Shown: positions 25,365 to 32,931 of the stretch, in pieces
Layout of the letters: every line of letters begins with the position of its first letter
Position numbering within the stretch: position 1 is the stretch's first letter
Assembly (NCBI GenBank): GCA_947176615.1
Contig: CAMWRO010000001.1
Span: 1 to 33,663 of the forward strand
Length of the DNA stretch: 33,663 bases
From: an uncultured Porphyromonadaceae bacterium
Lineage (GTDB): Bacteria; Bacteroidota; Bacteroidia; Bacteroidales; Muribaculaceae
Reading direction: 5' to 3'
Position numbers and translations under genes: made by a program
Notes under the pieces: model-generated
The model's database searches: none
Told to the model about the DNA's origin: nothing
Seen by the model: only the letters and a program-made list of their open reading frames with translations

Positions 25365-25395
25365 CAAATTTACGCAGTTTTTTGCGAATATCAAA
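25365..25395 (-). promoter_or_regulatory. Promoter of pfkA
   Basis: On the minus strand TTTG (25395-25392), 19 bases, TAAATTTG (25372-25365). Both elements are full matches. The start near 25358 leaves a leader of about 35 bases. It may also feed lolD and the lipoprotein gene past the hairpin. Confidence 0.78.
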
Positions 25396-25426
25396 AAATA
25401 GTTAGTTACTATTTGCTTTAAATTAT

Positions 25427-25434
25427 TAACTTTG
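25427..25434 (+). promoter_or_regulatory. -7 box of the BspA/transglutaminase gene
   Basis: TAACTTTG is a full TAnnTTTG match, with only a weak TTAG at 25402-25405 in the -33 position. The start near 25441 gives a leader of about 24 bases before 25465. Confidence 0.55.
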
Positions 25435-25464
25435 CAGCAGTTGTAATAATGCCTTTTTAAAACC

Positions 25465-27378
25465 ATGTCTTTATCAATTATTTTCCGATGGGCCGTTGTA
25501 GGCGCCCTGCTCTGTATCCCGGCTTTCGCAGCCTCACGGTCGGTGACCGTGGAGGTCAAGACTCCGGGAACATTCACCACACTGCTTTCAGCCGACGCAG
25601 CAGCCGATGTCGACGACCTCACGCTGAAAGGGACGCTCAACAACGATGACGTGAGGCATCTGCGCTGGCTTTGCGGCCGCGACTCGCTCCATCAGGAGAC
25701 GGGGCGCAAGATCAGACGGGTTGATTTAAAAGATGTGACGTTTGACAAGTCGGGACGGCCATTTGTGGCGTTTCCCGGCGGCCGTTCTTTCTTCATCACG
25801 TCTCAGGCCGCAATCCCGGTCATAATGTTTGCCGACTCGCCGGTTGAGGAGGTCGTCCTCCCCTCGCGCCTTGACGCTATCGAGGCGATGGCCTTTAACC
25901 GCTCCCAAGTCAGGGAGATGAAGGTGCCCGAGGGGGTCACGCTCGGTGACTACTGGATTTATGGCGACACAGCTCTGACGCGGCTTGAACTTCCTGCTGT
26001 CAACGGTCACGGCCTGAATCCGAGTGACGAAAATCTGACCGGGTTGAAAACAATTGTCTACGGCGGGGCCGACTATCTCCCCGGCGGGTGTTTCTACGGA
26101 CTGCCCAATCTTGAAAGTGTCACTGTCAACGGCCCTCTGATGCATTTTGACGGGACGTTTGCCTTAAACTGTCCACGGCTGAGACGCATGGAGTTCAACG
26201 GTCCGGTCACAAGTTCGGCCAATACTGTCGCCGGAAACTGTCCGCAACTCAGCGAGGTGGTTTTCAACGGCCCGATACTCGTCAGGTCCAACTTTGACTG
26301 GTATGAGTGTCCCGGGTTGAAGAACGTCACTGTCAACGGCCCGGTGTATTACAGCGAGAATGATTCGGTTTATCCTGCTAATCCGGCTGCTTATCTCGCT
26401 TGGCCGGGATTGAAAGACTATCTTGCCCAAATGGTGAAAACGGTTGAAAAATACAACAATAACGAATCTTCGTTCATGCCCAACATCACTGTCCCGGCAT
26501 TGCCCCACCTTATCAGTGTCGCCGAAAAGACGGGCATGGGTGATGTAGCCGCCACGTTCAGACAGCAGGAAGAAACCGGCAAAAGTCTCGATTTTTTCAA
26601 GACCAAACTCCAGTTGCTTAAAGAATCTCCGGCCTATTGTGCGGCGGAGACTGACGGCTCCCCGTTCAGCTACGCTCCGGCTGCCGACTCGCTGCTCGCG
26701 CTGTCAAGGGAGCGGTTCAACCTCGACAGCATCGCCGGAAACGGCGATGACATCTCGCGCATGAAACGGCTGCTTTACTGGGTTCACGACTCGATTCCCC
26801 ACGACGGTAGCTCGGTTTGGCCCGAAGGTCAGCTGAACCTTAGGAACATGTATGATATATGTCGTCGTGACAATCGCGGTGTCAACTGCCGCATGCTTGC
26901 TTTTGTGCTGACCGAGGCACTGCTTGCCGAGGGTATTCCGGCGCGCTATGTCACCTGCCAGTCAAAGGCTTGGGACACCGACAGCGACTGCCATGTGATA
27001 TGTGTGGCGTGGAGCGAGTCGCTCGACAAATGGGTGTGGCTCGACCCGACATTTGCCGCCTTTGTCTCCGATGAAAACGGCCTTCTGCTCGGCCCCTCGG
27101 AAGTGCGTTACCGCTTGCAGCATGACTTGCCGCTTGTCCTTAACGAGGATGCCAACTGGAACCATCAGATCAAGCAGACCAAGGAGGAATACCTCGATGA
27201 ATATATGGCCAAGAATCTGTATATCATGTCGTGCAACACAATCCAGCAGGCCGAGCCTGAGGGACCCTCGTCCCATCAGCAGGGAGTCGTTGTCGCCCTG
27301 ACACCCGTGGATTCCAACTACACCACTGCCCGCCGCATCACCACCGACGAGGCATGGTTCTGGCAATCACCTAAATAA
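25465..27378 (+). CDS. Exported protein with BspA-like leucine-rich repeats and a transglutaminase-like domain
   Basis: 637 residues. Residues 1-23 are a signal peptide. BspA/LRR_5-like repeats cover about 120-310; four late units share the spaced motif NGP (FNGP, VNGP) about 23 residues apart. The C-terminal transglutaminase-core domain (about 435-560) keeps a full triad: C475 in GVNCRMLAF, H510 in DCHVICV, D527 in WLDPTF. It may be a surface or periplasmic peptidase or cross-linking enzyme; substrate unknown. No T9SS tail is seen. It is a single gene between divergent pfkA and the nuclease-like gene. Confidence 0.85.
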   Translation: MSLSIIFRWAVVGALLCIPAFAASRSVTVEVKTPGTFTTLLSADAAADVDDLTLKGTLNNDDVRHLRWLCGRDSLHQETGRKIRRVDLKDVTFDKSGRPFVAFPGGRSFFITSQAAIPVIMFADSPVEEVVLPSRLDAIEAMAFNRSQVREMKVPEGVTLGDYWIYGDTALTRLELPAVNGHGLNPSDENLTGLKTIVYGGADYLPGGCFYGLPNLESVTVNGPLMHFDGTFALNCPRLRRMEFNGPVTSSANTVAGNCPQLSEVVFNGPILVRSNFDWYECPGLKNVTVNGPVYYSENDSVYPANPAAYLAWPGLKDYLAQMVKTVEKYNNNESSFMPNITVPALPHLISVAEKTGMGDVAATFRQQEETGKSLDFFKTKLQLLKESPAYCAAETDGSPFSYAPAADSLLALSRERFNLDSIAGNGDDISRMKRLLYWVHDSIPHDGSSVWPEGQLNLRNMYDICRRDNRGVNCRMLAFVLTEALLAEGIPARYVTCQSKAWDTDSDCHVICVAWSESLDKWVWLDPTFAAFVSDENGLLLGPSEVRYRLQHDLPLVLNEDANWNHQIKQTKEEYLDEYMAKNLYIMSCNTIQQAEPEGPSSHQQGVVVALTPVDSNYTTARRITTDEAWFWQSPK

Positions 27379-27419
27379 AATGGGCGTTATTTTCCACATC
27401 TAATTTATACATCTGTTTT

Positions 27420-28445
27420 ATGAGAGATTGGAGTAGTATTTGCCGGTCCATGAGATATGCGAATACGCAGACTGAAATTGAATATCAAAACTCTCTTAAA
27501 GATTTGCTTTTAGAGAATGGTCTTGGCTGGAGTGATGAACAGATAAGCGAACAGCCGACCTTGCAACTGGGATCTACCGAAAGGCTGATTCCCGATATCG
27601 TTGTCTCCAAAGATGACAAAAATAAATTTGTAATTGAAATAAAGAAACCGAGCCATATAAAGACTCAAAAGAATATCGAGCAGCTGGTTTCTTATATGAA
27701 ACAGCTTGAGGTCCCCGTCGGTATATATATCGGTGATGAAATAGAGGTATATTATAAAAAAATAGGCGATGGTTCTCGGCCGGTTTCCGTGTTGAGAGCA
27801 ATATTTGATGCTAATGAGGCCGGGGGCCCCGATTTTGTGTCACTTTTTTCCGAAGACAAGTTCTCGGTTGATTCCATCTTGGAATATATAAAAAAGCAGG
27901 AATCTAAATTGAAGTTTAAATCTGACGTGGATAGATTGCTTTCTGAAATTACGTCAGATAAATTTCAAAAAGACGTGTTTGACGCGTTGAAAAAATATCT
28001 CGTGGAACGAGGGGAGAATGTGGATGTCATAGAGTCGGCGTTAAGCCAAGTGGTTTTTAATGTGAGCATACCCGCGTCAGAATCGCTTAATGCTGAAGGG
28101 CGGGCGAGCAATGACGGTATTCGTGAGTCAAATGGTGTTTCACAGATGAAACGCAATAATGGAACTGTACAACGATATGCTTATGGCTTGATACGGCAAA
28201 TATTGGAGAAAAATTACGCTTTGAGATTCCGGCAATTATATGAATTATTCGGCAGAAAAAATTTTATTGAGGACATAAACCAAGTACGAGATGCCAGACG
28301 ATGGTTTATGGATGAAAGCGATATTATTAAGACAATTGATGGAATAAAAGTAGTGGTTTCTAATCAATGGGGGTTAAACAACAATAGCAAGCCTAAAATG
28401 GACAGGCTCAGAAGTATTGCAAAAGAACAAGGTATTGAGGTATAA
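27420..28445 (+). CDS. PD-(D/E)XK nuclease-like protein with type I restriction R N-terminal-like domain
   Basis: 341 residues. The N-terminal part (about 12-130) resembles the HsdR N-terminal nuclease domain: P58-D59 in LIPDIVV and E73-x-K75 in VIEIKKPS form a complete active-site motif. A helical linker (about 150-215) follows, then a C-terminal domain (about 250-341) with FRQLYELFG and VVVSNQWG, not recognised. No helicase motor, methylase or specificity subunit is nearby, so it is not a complete type I system. It is AT-richer than its surroundings, suggesting transfer. An alternative start at 27450 would remove 10 residues. The real target is unknown. Confidence 0.75.
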   Translation: MRDWSSICRSMRYANTQTEIEYQNSLKDLLLENGLGWSDEQISEQPTLQLGSTERLIPDIVVSKDDKNKFVIEIKKPSHIKTQKNIEQLVSYMKQLEVPVGIYIGDEIEVYYKKIGDGSRPVSVLRAIFDANEAGGPDFVSLFSEDKFSVDSILEYIKKQESKLKFKSDVDRLLSEITSDKFQKDVFDALKKYLVERGENVDVIESALSQVVFNVSIPASESLNAEGRASNDGIRESNGVSQMKRNNGTVQRYAYGLIRQILEKNYALRFRQLYELFGRKNFIEDINQVRDARRWFMDESDIIKTIDGIKVVVSNQWGLNNNSKPKMDRLRSIAKEQGIEV

Positions 28446-28451
28446 AATGAT

Positions 28452-28964
28452 CTATTCTTTTCCATATTCCTCCCCTGTTTCGGCGGCGAGGAGTATCGAG
28501 GGGGTATCAAGAGTGTAGTCGGCGGGGATGTACTGTGGTGCGGATTCGCTCGTGAAGCCGGCGAGATAGCGGAGAACGGCGCCGATACAGCGGCCGGGGT
28601 GTTTTCTGATGTCGGTCTCCCAGAACCGGAACACTTTCCACCCATCTGCAGAAAGAGTGGTGTTGACACGGCGGTCGCGCTCGATGTTGCGCTCTATTTT
28701 CGCAATCCAGAAGTCGCGGTTCCCCTTCAGGTTTTTCTTTTTATCTTCCCAGTCGCGCCCGTGCCAGAACTCGCCGTCGACAAATATGGCCAGCCGGTAT
28801 TTCCTGATACAGAAATCGGGCCGTCCGGTGACATTTTTAGGATGTTTGCGGTAACGCAGGCCGCAACTCCACAGCAATCGGCCCAAGGCCAGTTCAGGCT
28901 TGGTTCCGAAACTTTTATTGGCCTGCATACAGCGGCGGCGTTGTTGGGGAGTCAGGACATCCAT
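28452..28964 (-). CDS. vsr: Vsr-like very short patch repair endonuclease
   Basis: Nicks DNA at T:G mismatches made by deamination of methylcytosine in the known family. 170 residues from 28964 (MDVLTPQQRRRCM..., matching the family start); the frame continues to 28988. Conserved residues: E24 in GTKPE, D50 in TGRPDF, H68 in FVDGEFWHG. The zinc-binding cysteines of the E. coli enzyme are absent, as in a common Bacteroidetes variant. No cytosine methylase lies in the window, so the partner is elsewhere or lost. Its end is 6 bases from the end of the convergent nuclease-like gene. Confidence 0.85.
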   Translation of the reverse strand: MDVLTPQQRRRCMQANKSFGTKPELALGRLLWSCGLRYRKHPKNVTGRPDFCIRKYRLAIFVDGEFWHGRDWEDKKKNLKGNRDFWIAKIERNIERDRRVNTTLSADGWKVFRFWETDIRKHPGRCIGAVLRYLAGFTSESAPQYIPADYTLDTPSILLAAETGEEYGKE

Positions 28965-29035
28965 GATAATATAAAAACGTTTAAACATGGCGACAGATTT
29001 TGTAGGGAGGCTTTAATTTTTTAGACACCAAGCGT

Positions 29036-29065
29036 TGGGAATGGCGGCAAATCTTTGTAACTTTG
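29036..29065 (+). promoter_or_regulatory. Promoter of the pta-ackA-ddh operon
   Basis: TTG (29036-29038), 19 bases, TAACTTTG (29058-29065). The start near 29072 leaves a leader of about 52 bases. No other promoter box was seen before ackA or ddh. Confidence 0.65.
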
Positions 29066-29123
29066 CGGCTATCGAATCATAGGATATAAAAATTACCTAA
29101 ATATAGAATCAATCCTAAGAGTT

Positions 29124-30140
29124 ATGGGACTTTTTGACAAACTTACTGAAAATGCCAAGGCCATGCGCCAGCGCATCGTGTTGCCCGAAGGCACCGAGCC
29201 TCGCACACTGACTGCGGCCGACCGCATCATCGCCGACGAAATCGCCGACGTTATCCTCATTGGCGACCCCAAAGAGATTATGGGTATGGCCAAGGAGCTG
29301 TCGCTTGACAATATATCGCGCGCTACAATCGTCAATCCCGCCGACGAGAAGGTTATCGACAAGTATGCGCCGCTTTTCTTTGACCTTCGCAAGAGCAAGG
29401 GTATAACGATGGAGCAGGCGCGCATGACTGCCGCCAACCCGCTTTATCTCGGCTGCCTCATGGTAAAGGCCGGTGACGCCGACGGTCAGGTGGCTGGTGC
29501 GATGAACACTACCGGCAACGTGCTCCGCGCTGCTTTTCAGGTAATCAAGACAATGCCCGGCATCAGTGTCGTTTCGGGCGCTTTCGTCATGGTGCTTCCC
29601 GAGGATTCTCCTTTCGGCACCAACGGATTGCTGATTTTCGCCGACTGCGCCGTGGTGCCCGACCCCACTGCCGCCGAGCTCGCGCAGATTGCCGTGTCGT
29701 CGGCCAAGACTGCCCGTGACATCGCCGGAATCGAGCCGCGTGTCGCCATCCTCAGCTATTCGACCAAGGGTAGCGCCAAGAGCGAGCGTGTCGACAAGGT
29801 TATCGAGGCTGCCAAGCTTGCCCATGAGCTTGACCCCGATCTGAATCTTGACGGCGAATTGCAGGCCGATGCCGCCCTCGTTCCCAGCGTGGCTCACAGC
29901 AAGGCTCCCGACAGCCCCCTCAGTGGCCGTGCCAACGTACTCGTGTTCCCCTCGCTCGAAGTGGGCAACATCGCCTACAAGCTCGTGCAGCGTCTTGGCG
30001 GCGTTCAGGCCGTGGGTCCCGTTCTTCAGGGCCTTGCCGCTCCGGTCAACGACCTGTCGCGCGGATGTTTCCCCGAAGACATCTACAAGACTGTCATCAT
30101 CACCTGTAATCAGGCAATCGGTCTGAAAGCCGGAAAATAA
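29124..30140 (+). CDS. pta: Pta, phosphate acetyltransferase
   Basis: Interconverts acetyl-CoA and acetyl phosphate. 338 residues, the short single-domain form without regulatory N-terminal domains. Motifs: QRIVLPEGTEPR near the start, YLGCLMVKAGDADG, AGAMNTTGNVLR, and the C-terminal VGPVLQGLAAPVNDLSRGC. First gene of an operon with ackA 35 bases downstream; together they make acetate and ATP during fermentation. Confidence 0.95.
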   Translation: MGLFDKLTENAKAMRQRIVLPEGTEPRTLTAADRIIADEIADVILIGDPKEIMGMAKELSLDNISRATIVNPADEKVIDKYAPLFFDLRKSKGITMEQARMTAANPLYLGCLMVKAGDADGQVAGAMNTTGNVLRAAFQVIKTMPGISVVSGAFVMVLPEDSPFGTNGLLIFADCAVVPDPTAAELAQIAVSSAKTARDIAGIEPRVAILSYSTKGSAKSERVDKVIEAAKLAHELDPDLNLDGELQADAALVPSVAHSKAPDSPLSGRANVLVFPSLEVGNIAYKLVQRLGGVQAVGPVLQGLAAPVNDLSRGCFPEDIYKTVIITCNQAIGLKAGK

Positions 30141-30175
30141 CGGAGTTACCAATCATCTAATCTCACTATAAAATC

Positions 30176-31375
30176 ATGAAAATTCTTGTCTTAAACTGCG
30201 GTAGCAGCTCGGTCAAATATAAGCTCATCGATACTGCCACATCTGACGTTATGGCCGAGGGCGGTGTCGAAAAAATCGGTCTCAACGACGGTTTCCTCAA
30301 ATATAAAAAAGCCGACGGCTCAAAGGCCATCGTCGAGCTCGGCCTTGCTGACCACAAGGGCGCTGTTCAGGCTATCCTCAATATCCTGACCGATCCTGTC
30401 GAAGGCTGCATCAAGAGCTATGACGAGATTGACGCCGTGGGTCACCGCGTCGTTCACGGCGGCGAGAAATTCAACGCCAGCGTTCTCATCGACGATGCAG
30501 TCAAGGCAAAAATCAAGGAGTGCTATGACATCGCCCCGCTGCACAATCCCGCCAACATGACCGGCATCGACGCTATAACCGCCCTCATGCCGAGCGTGCC
30601 TCAGGTGGCAGTGTTTGACACCGCTTTCCACCAGACGATGCCGGCCAAGAGCTACATGTATGCCCTCCCTTACAAATATTATAAGGAAGACGGTGTGCGC
30701 CGCTACGGGTTCCACGGAACCAGCCACCGTTATGTGTCGGCCCGCGTGTGCGAGTTCCTTGGAGTCGACATAAACACTCAGAAAATCATCACTTGCCACG
30801 TCGGCAACGGCGGTTCGATTACCGCAGTGCTCAACGGCAAGAGCGTGGATACATCGATGGGCCTGACCCCCACCGAGGGCCTGATGATGGGTACCCGCGT
30901 GGGCGATGTCGACCCGGGTGCGCTTGTCTACCTCATGCTCAAGCACAATCTCAGCGCGACCGATCTGCAGAAGATTATCAATAAAGATAGCGGCGTGGCC
31001 GGTGTCAGCGAAATTTCAAGCGACATGCGCGAAATCGAGGCTGCTGTCAATGCCGGTGACGAGCGCGCCACAATGGCTCTCGACATGTATGAGCAGCGTA
31101 TTATTAAATATGTGGGTGCCTATGCGGCCGAGATGGGCGGCGTCGACATCATCGTCTTCACAGGCGGTGTCGGCGAAAACCAGACAGGTGTGCGTGAAAA
31201 CGTGTGCGCTCCCCTCGCTTTCATGGGCGTGGAGATTGACAAGGAACTCAATGCCCGCACCCGTGGCACCGAGACTGTCATTTCAACCCCCGCGTCGCGC
31301 GTCAAGGTTGTGGTTATCCCCACTGACGAAGAACTCATGATTGCCCGCGATACCGAGGCAATCGTATCAAAATAA
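30176..31375 (+). CDS. ackA: AckA, acetate kinase
   Basis: Converts acetyl phosphate and ADP to acetate and ATP. 399 residues. Motifs: LVLNCGSSSVKY at the N terminus, GHRVVHGG, FDTAFHQTMP (catalytic Asp), GFHGTSHRYV, and FTGGVGENQ (phosphate binding). It lies between pta and ddh, with ddh starting 9 bases after its stop. Confidence 0.97.
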   Translation: MKILVLNCGSSSVKYKLIDTATSDVMAEGGVEKIGLNDGFLKYKKADGSKAIVELGLADHKGAVQAILNILTDPVEGCIKSYDEIDAVGHRVVHGGEKFNASVLIDDAVKAKIKECYDIAPLHNPANMTGIDAITALMPSVPQVAVFDTAFHQTMPAKSYMYALPYKYYKEDGVRRYGFHGTSHRYVSARVCEFLGVDINTQKIITCHVGNGGSITAVLNGKSVDTSMGLTPTEGLMMGTRVGDVDPGALVYLMLKHNLSATDLQKIINKDSGVAGVSEISSDMREIEAAVNAGDERATMALDMYEQRIIKYVGAYAAEMGGVDIIVFTGGVGENQTGVRENVCAPLAFMGVEIDKELNARTRGTETVISTPASRVKVVVIPTDEELMIARDTEAIVSK

Positions 31376-31384
31376 TAGAACACT

Positions 31385-32281
31385 ATGACTAAAATCAGAG
31401 CTGCCGTAGTCGGTTACGGCAATATAGGCCGGTTTGTGGTCGAGGCGCTTGAAACCGCCCCCGACTTTGAGATTGCCGGTGTCGTAAGGCGTAATGTCGC
31501 CGAAATCCCCGCCGAGATTTCCTGCTACAAAGTTGTCACTGACATCAAGGAACTCGGCACGGTAGATGTCGCCATCCTCTGCACCCCCACCCGCGAGGTA
31601 GAGAAGTATGCCCTTCAGTATCTTGCGATGGGCATCAACACAGTCGACAGTTTCGACATCCACACCTCTATTCTCGACCTGCGCCGCTCGCTCGACAAGG
31701 TTGCCCGCGAGCATGGCAAGGTTGCGGTAATCTCGGCCGGATGGGACCCCGGAAGCGACTCGGTAGTGCGCACGCTCCTTCAGGCCGCCGCCCCCAAGGG
31801 GTTGACCTATACCAATTTCGGCCCCGGCATGAGCATGGGCCACACCGTGTGTGTAAAGTCCAAGCCGGGCGTTAAAAACGCCCTGTCGATGACGATGCCC
31901 AAAGGCGACGGAATGCACCGCCGCATGGTGTATGTCGAGCTTGAAGACGGCGCATCGCTCGACGATGTCGCCCGCGCCGTGAAGGAAGACCCTTATTTCG
32001 CCTCTGACGAAACCCACGTCATGGCCGTTGCCTCGGTCGACGAGGTTAAGGATATGGGCCACGGAGTCCACATGGTGCGCAAGGGTGTTTCGGGCAAGAC
32101 CCAGAACCAGCGTTTCGAGTTCAACATGTCAATCAACAATCCCGCGTTGACCGCACAGCTCCTTGTCGGGGTTGCCCGCGCTTCGATGCGTCTTGCCCCG
32201 GGGGCCTACACGATGATTGAAATTCCTGTCATCGACCTCCTCCCCGGTGACCGCGAAGAACTCATCGCCCACCTTGTATAA
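31385..32281 (+). CDS. ddh: Ddh, meso-diaminopimelate D-dehydrogenase
   Basis: NADPH-dependent one-step interconversion of tetrahydrodipicolinate and meso-diaminopimelate. 298 residues. The Rossmann loop is GYGNIG (10-15); CTPTREVEKYA, SAGWDPGSDSVVRTL and GPGMSMGHTVCVK are family signatures. It is third in the acetate operon, 9 bases after ackA, and ends at a terminator. With dapL and dapF also in this window the cell has two routes to meso-diaminopimelate; this one needs ammonia and NADPH rather than glutamate. Confidence 0.95.
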   Translation: MTKIRAAVVGYGNIGRFVVEALETAPDFEIAGVVRRNVAEIPAEISCYKVVTDIKELGTVDVAILCTPTREVEKYALQYLAMGINTVDSFDIHTSILDLRRSLDKVAREHGKVAVISAGWDPGSDSVVRTLLQAAAPKGLTYTNFGPGMSMGHTVCVKSKPGVKNALSMTMPKGDGMHRRMVYVELEDGASLDDVARAVKEDPYFASDETHVMAVASVDEVKDMGHGVHMVRKGVSGKTQNQRFEFNMSINNPALTAQLLVGVARASMRLAPGAYTMIEIPVIDLLPGDREELIAHLV

Positions 32282-32296
32282 AGTGAAAAGTGAAAA

Positions 32297-32352
32297 GTGA
32301 AGGGTGAAGATAATATTTTAACAAGGTATTATCTTCACCCTTCACCTTTTTT
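32297..32352 (+). terminator. Terminator of pta-ackA-ddh, built from heptamer repeats
   Basis: GTGAAGGGTGAAGATAATA (32297-32315) pairs perfectly with 32327-32345, a 19-bp stem with an 11-base loop, followed by CTTTTTT. Its left arm continues a tandem array of GTGAAAA-type heptamers that starts right after the ddh stop codon (32283). Confidence 0.85.
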
Positions 32353-32398
32353 ATGGGTTTGTCCCTGCATCGCGATTTATCGCTATATATAAACCAAA

Positions 32399-32427
32399 CG
32401 AGAAGATGTTGTCACAACGTCTTCTCG
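32399..32427. repeat. Second hairpin after ddh
   Basis: CGAGAAGATGTTG (32399-32411) pairs with CAACGTCTTCTCG (32415-32427), 13 bp with one G-T pair and a 3-base loop. No T tract. Possibly a back-up terminator or an RNA processing site. Confidence 0.6.
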
Positions 32428-32555
32428 CTTAGATAATAAACCAATCATTATCACATTTCTTGCAATGGAAAAAGTAATTTTGCTATGTACTTTTAAAACA
32501 CGCGGCAGTCAGAATGGTTCACGGGAGAGATAAATTTTTTATCTTTTATGCGGAA

Positions 32556-32587
32556 TTTGTATTTTTGTGGGAAAATTTTTAATTTTG
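32556..32587 (+). promoter_or_regulatory. Promoter of the DUF59 gene
   Basis: TTTG (32556-32559), 20 bases, TAATTTTG (32580-32587): a full match, but its start would fall at or next to the ATG at 32593, implying an almost leaderless message. A second -7 box, TATTTTTG (32560-32567), has a poorer -33 region but would give a leader of about 20 bases. Confidence 0.55.
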
Positions 32588-32592
32588 TCATT

Positions 32593-32913
32593 ATGACAGC
32601 AGAAGAAAAACTTGCCATAGAAGAAAAAATCGTCATGATGCTCAAGACGGTTTATGACCCCGAGATACCCGTTGACATCTACAGTCTCGGCCTCATATAT
32701 AAGATAGACCTTGACGATGACGGCAATCTGAAGGTCGACATGACTCTCACCGCGCCCAACTGTCCCGCGGCTGATTTTCTTGTCGAGGATGCCCGCATAA
32801 AGCTGGAAAGCATCGACGGGATAAAGAGTGTCGACATCCGCATCGTCTTCGAGCCGGAGTGGACCAAGGATATGATGAGCGAGGAGGCCAAGCTCGACCT
32901 CGGTTTCCTGTAA
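32593..32913 (+). CDS. DUF59/MIP18 family Fe-S assembly protein (SufT/PaaD-like)
   Basis: 106 residues; the family helps mature or load iron-sulfur clusters. Motifs: YDPEIPVDIYSLGLIY and TLTAPNCPAADF, with the conserved Cys, and a C-terminal EPEWTKDMMSE. The start at 32593 is preferred to an in-frame ATG at 32548, which lies within or before the promoter. No suf genes are adjacent. An LpxH-type gene follows after 18 bases, probably in the same message. Confidence 0.85.
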   Translation: MTAEEKLAIEEKIVMMLKTVYDPEIPVDIYSLGLIYKIDLDDDGNLKVDMTLTAPNCPAADFLVEDARIKLESIDGIKSVDIRIVFEPEWTKDMMSEEAKLDLGFL

Positions 32914-32931
32914 TTGTTCACAACACAGTCA

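Larger units (their letters stand above)
32282..32592 (+). other. 311-base intergenic region after ddh
   Basis: It holds heptamer repeats and the terminator (32283-32352), a second hairpin (32399-32427), a 22-codon frame at 32465-32533 that I do not consider a gene, and the promoter of the DUF59 gene (32556-32587). No tRNA or known ncRNA was recognised. Confidence 0.6.

Noticed and set aside
27420..28445. A complete type I restriction system
   Set aside because: Only the nuclease-like domain is present; no helicase, HsdM or HsdS in the window.
29115..30152. A 345-codon open frame antisense to pta
   Set aside because: Shadow of pta codon use; no promoter or motif supports it.
32465..32533. 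A 22-codon frame in the gap after ddh
   Set aside because: No good promoter or ribosome site and no recognisable sequence; could be chance.
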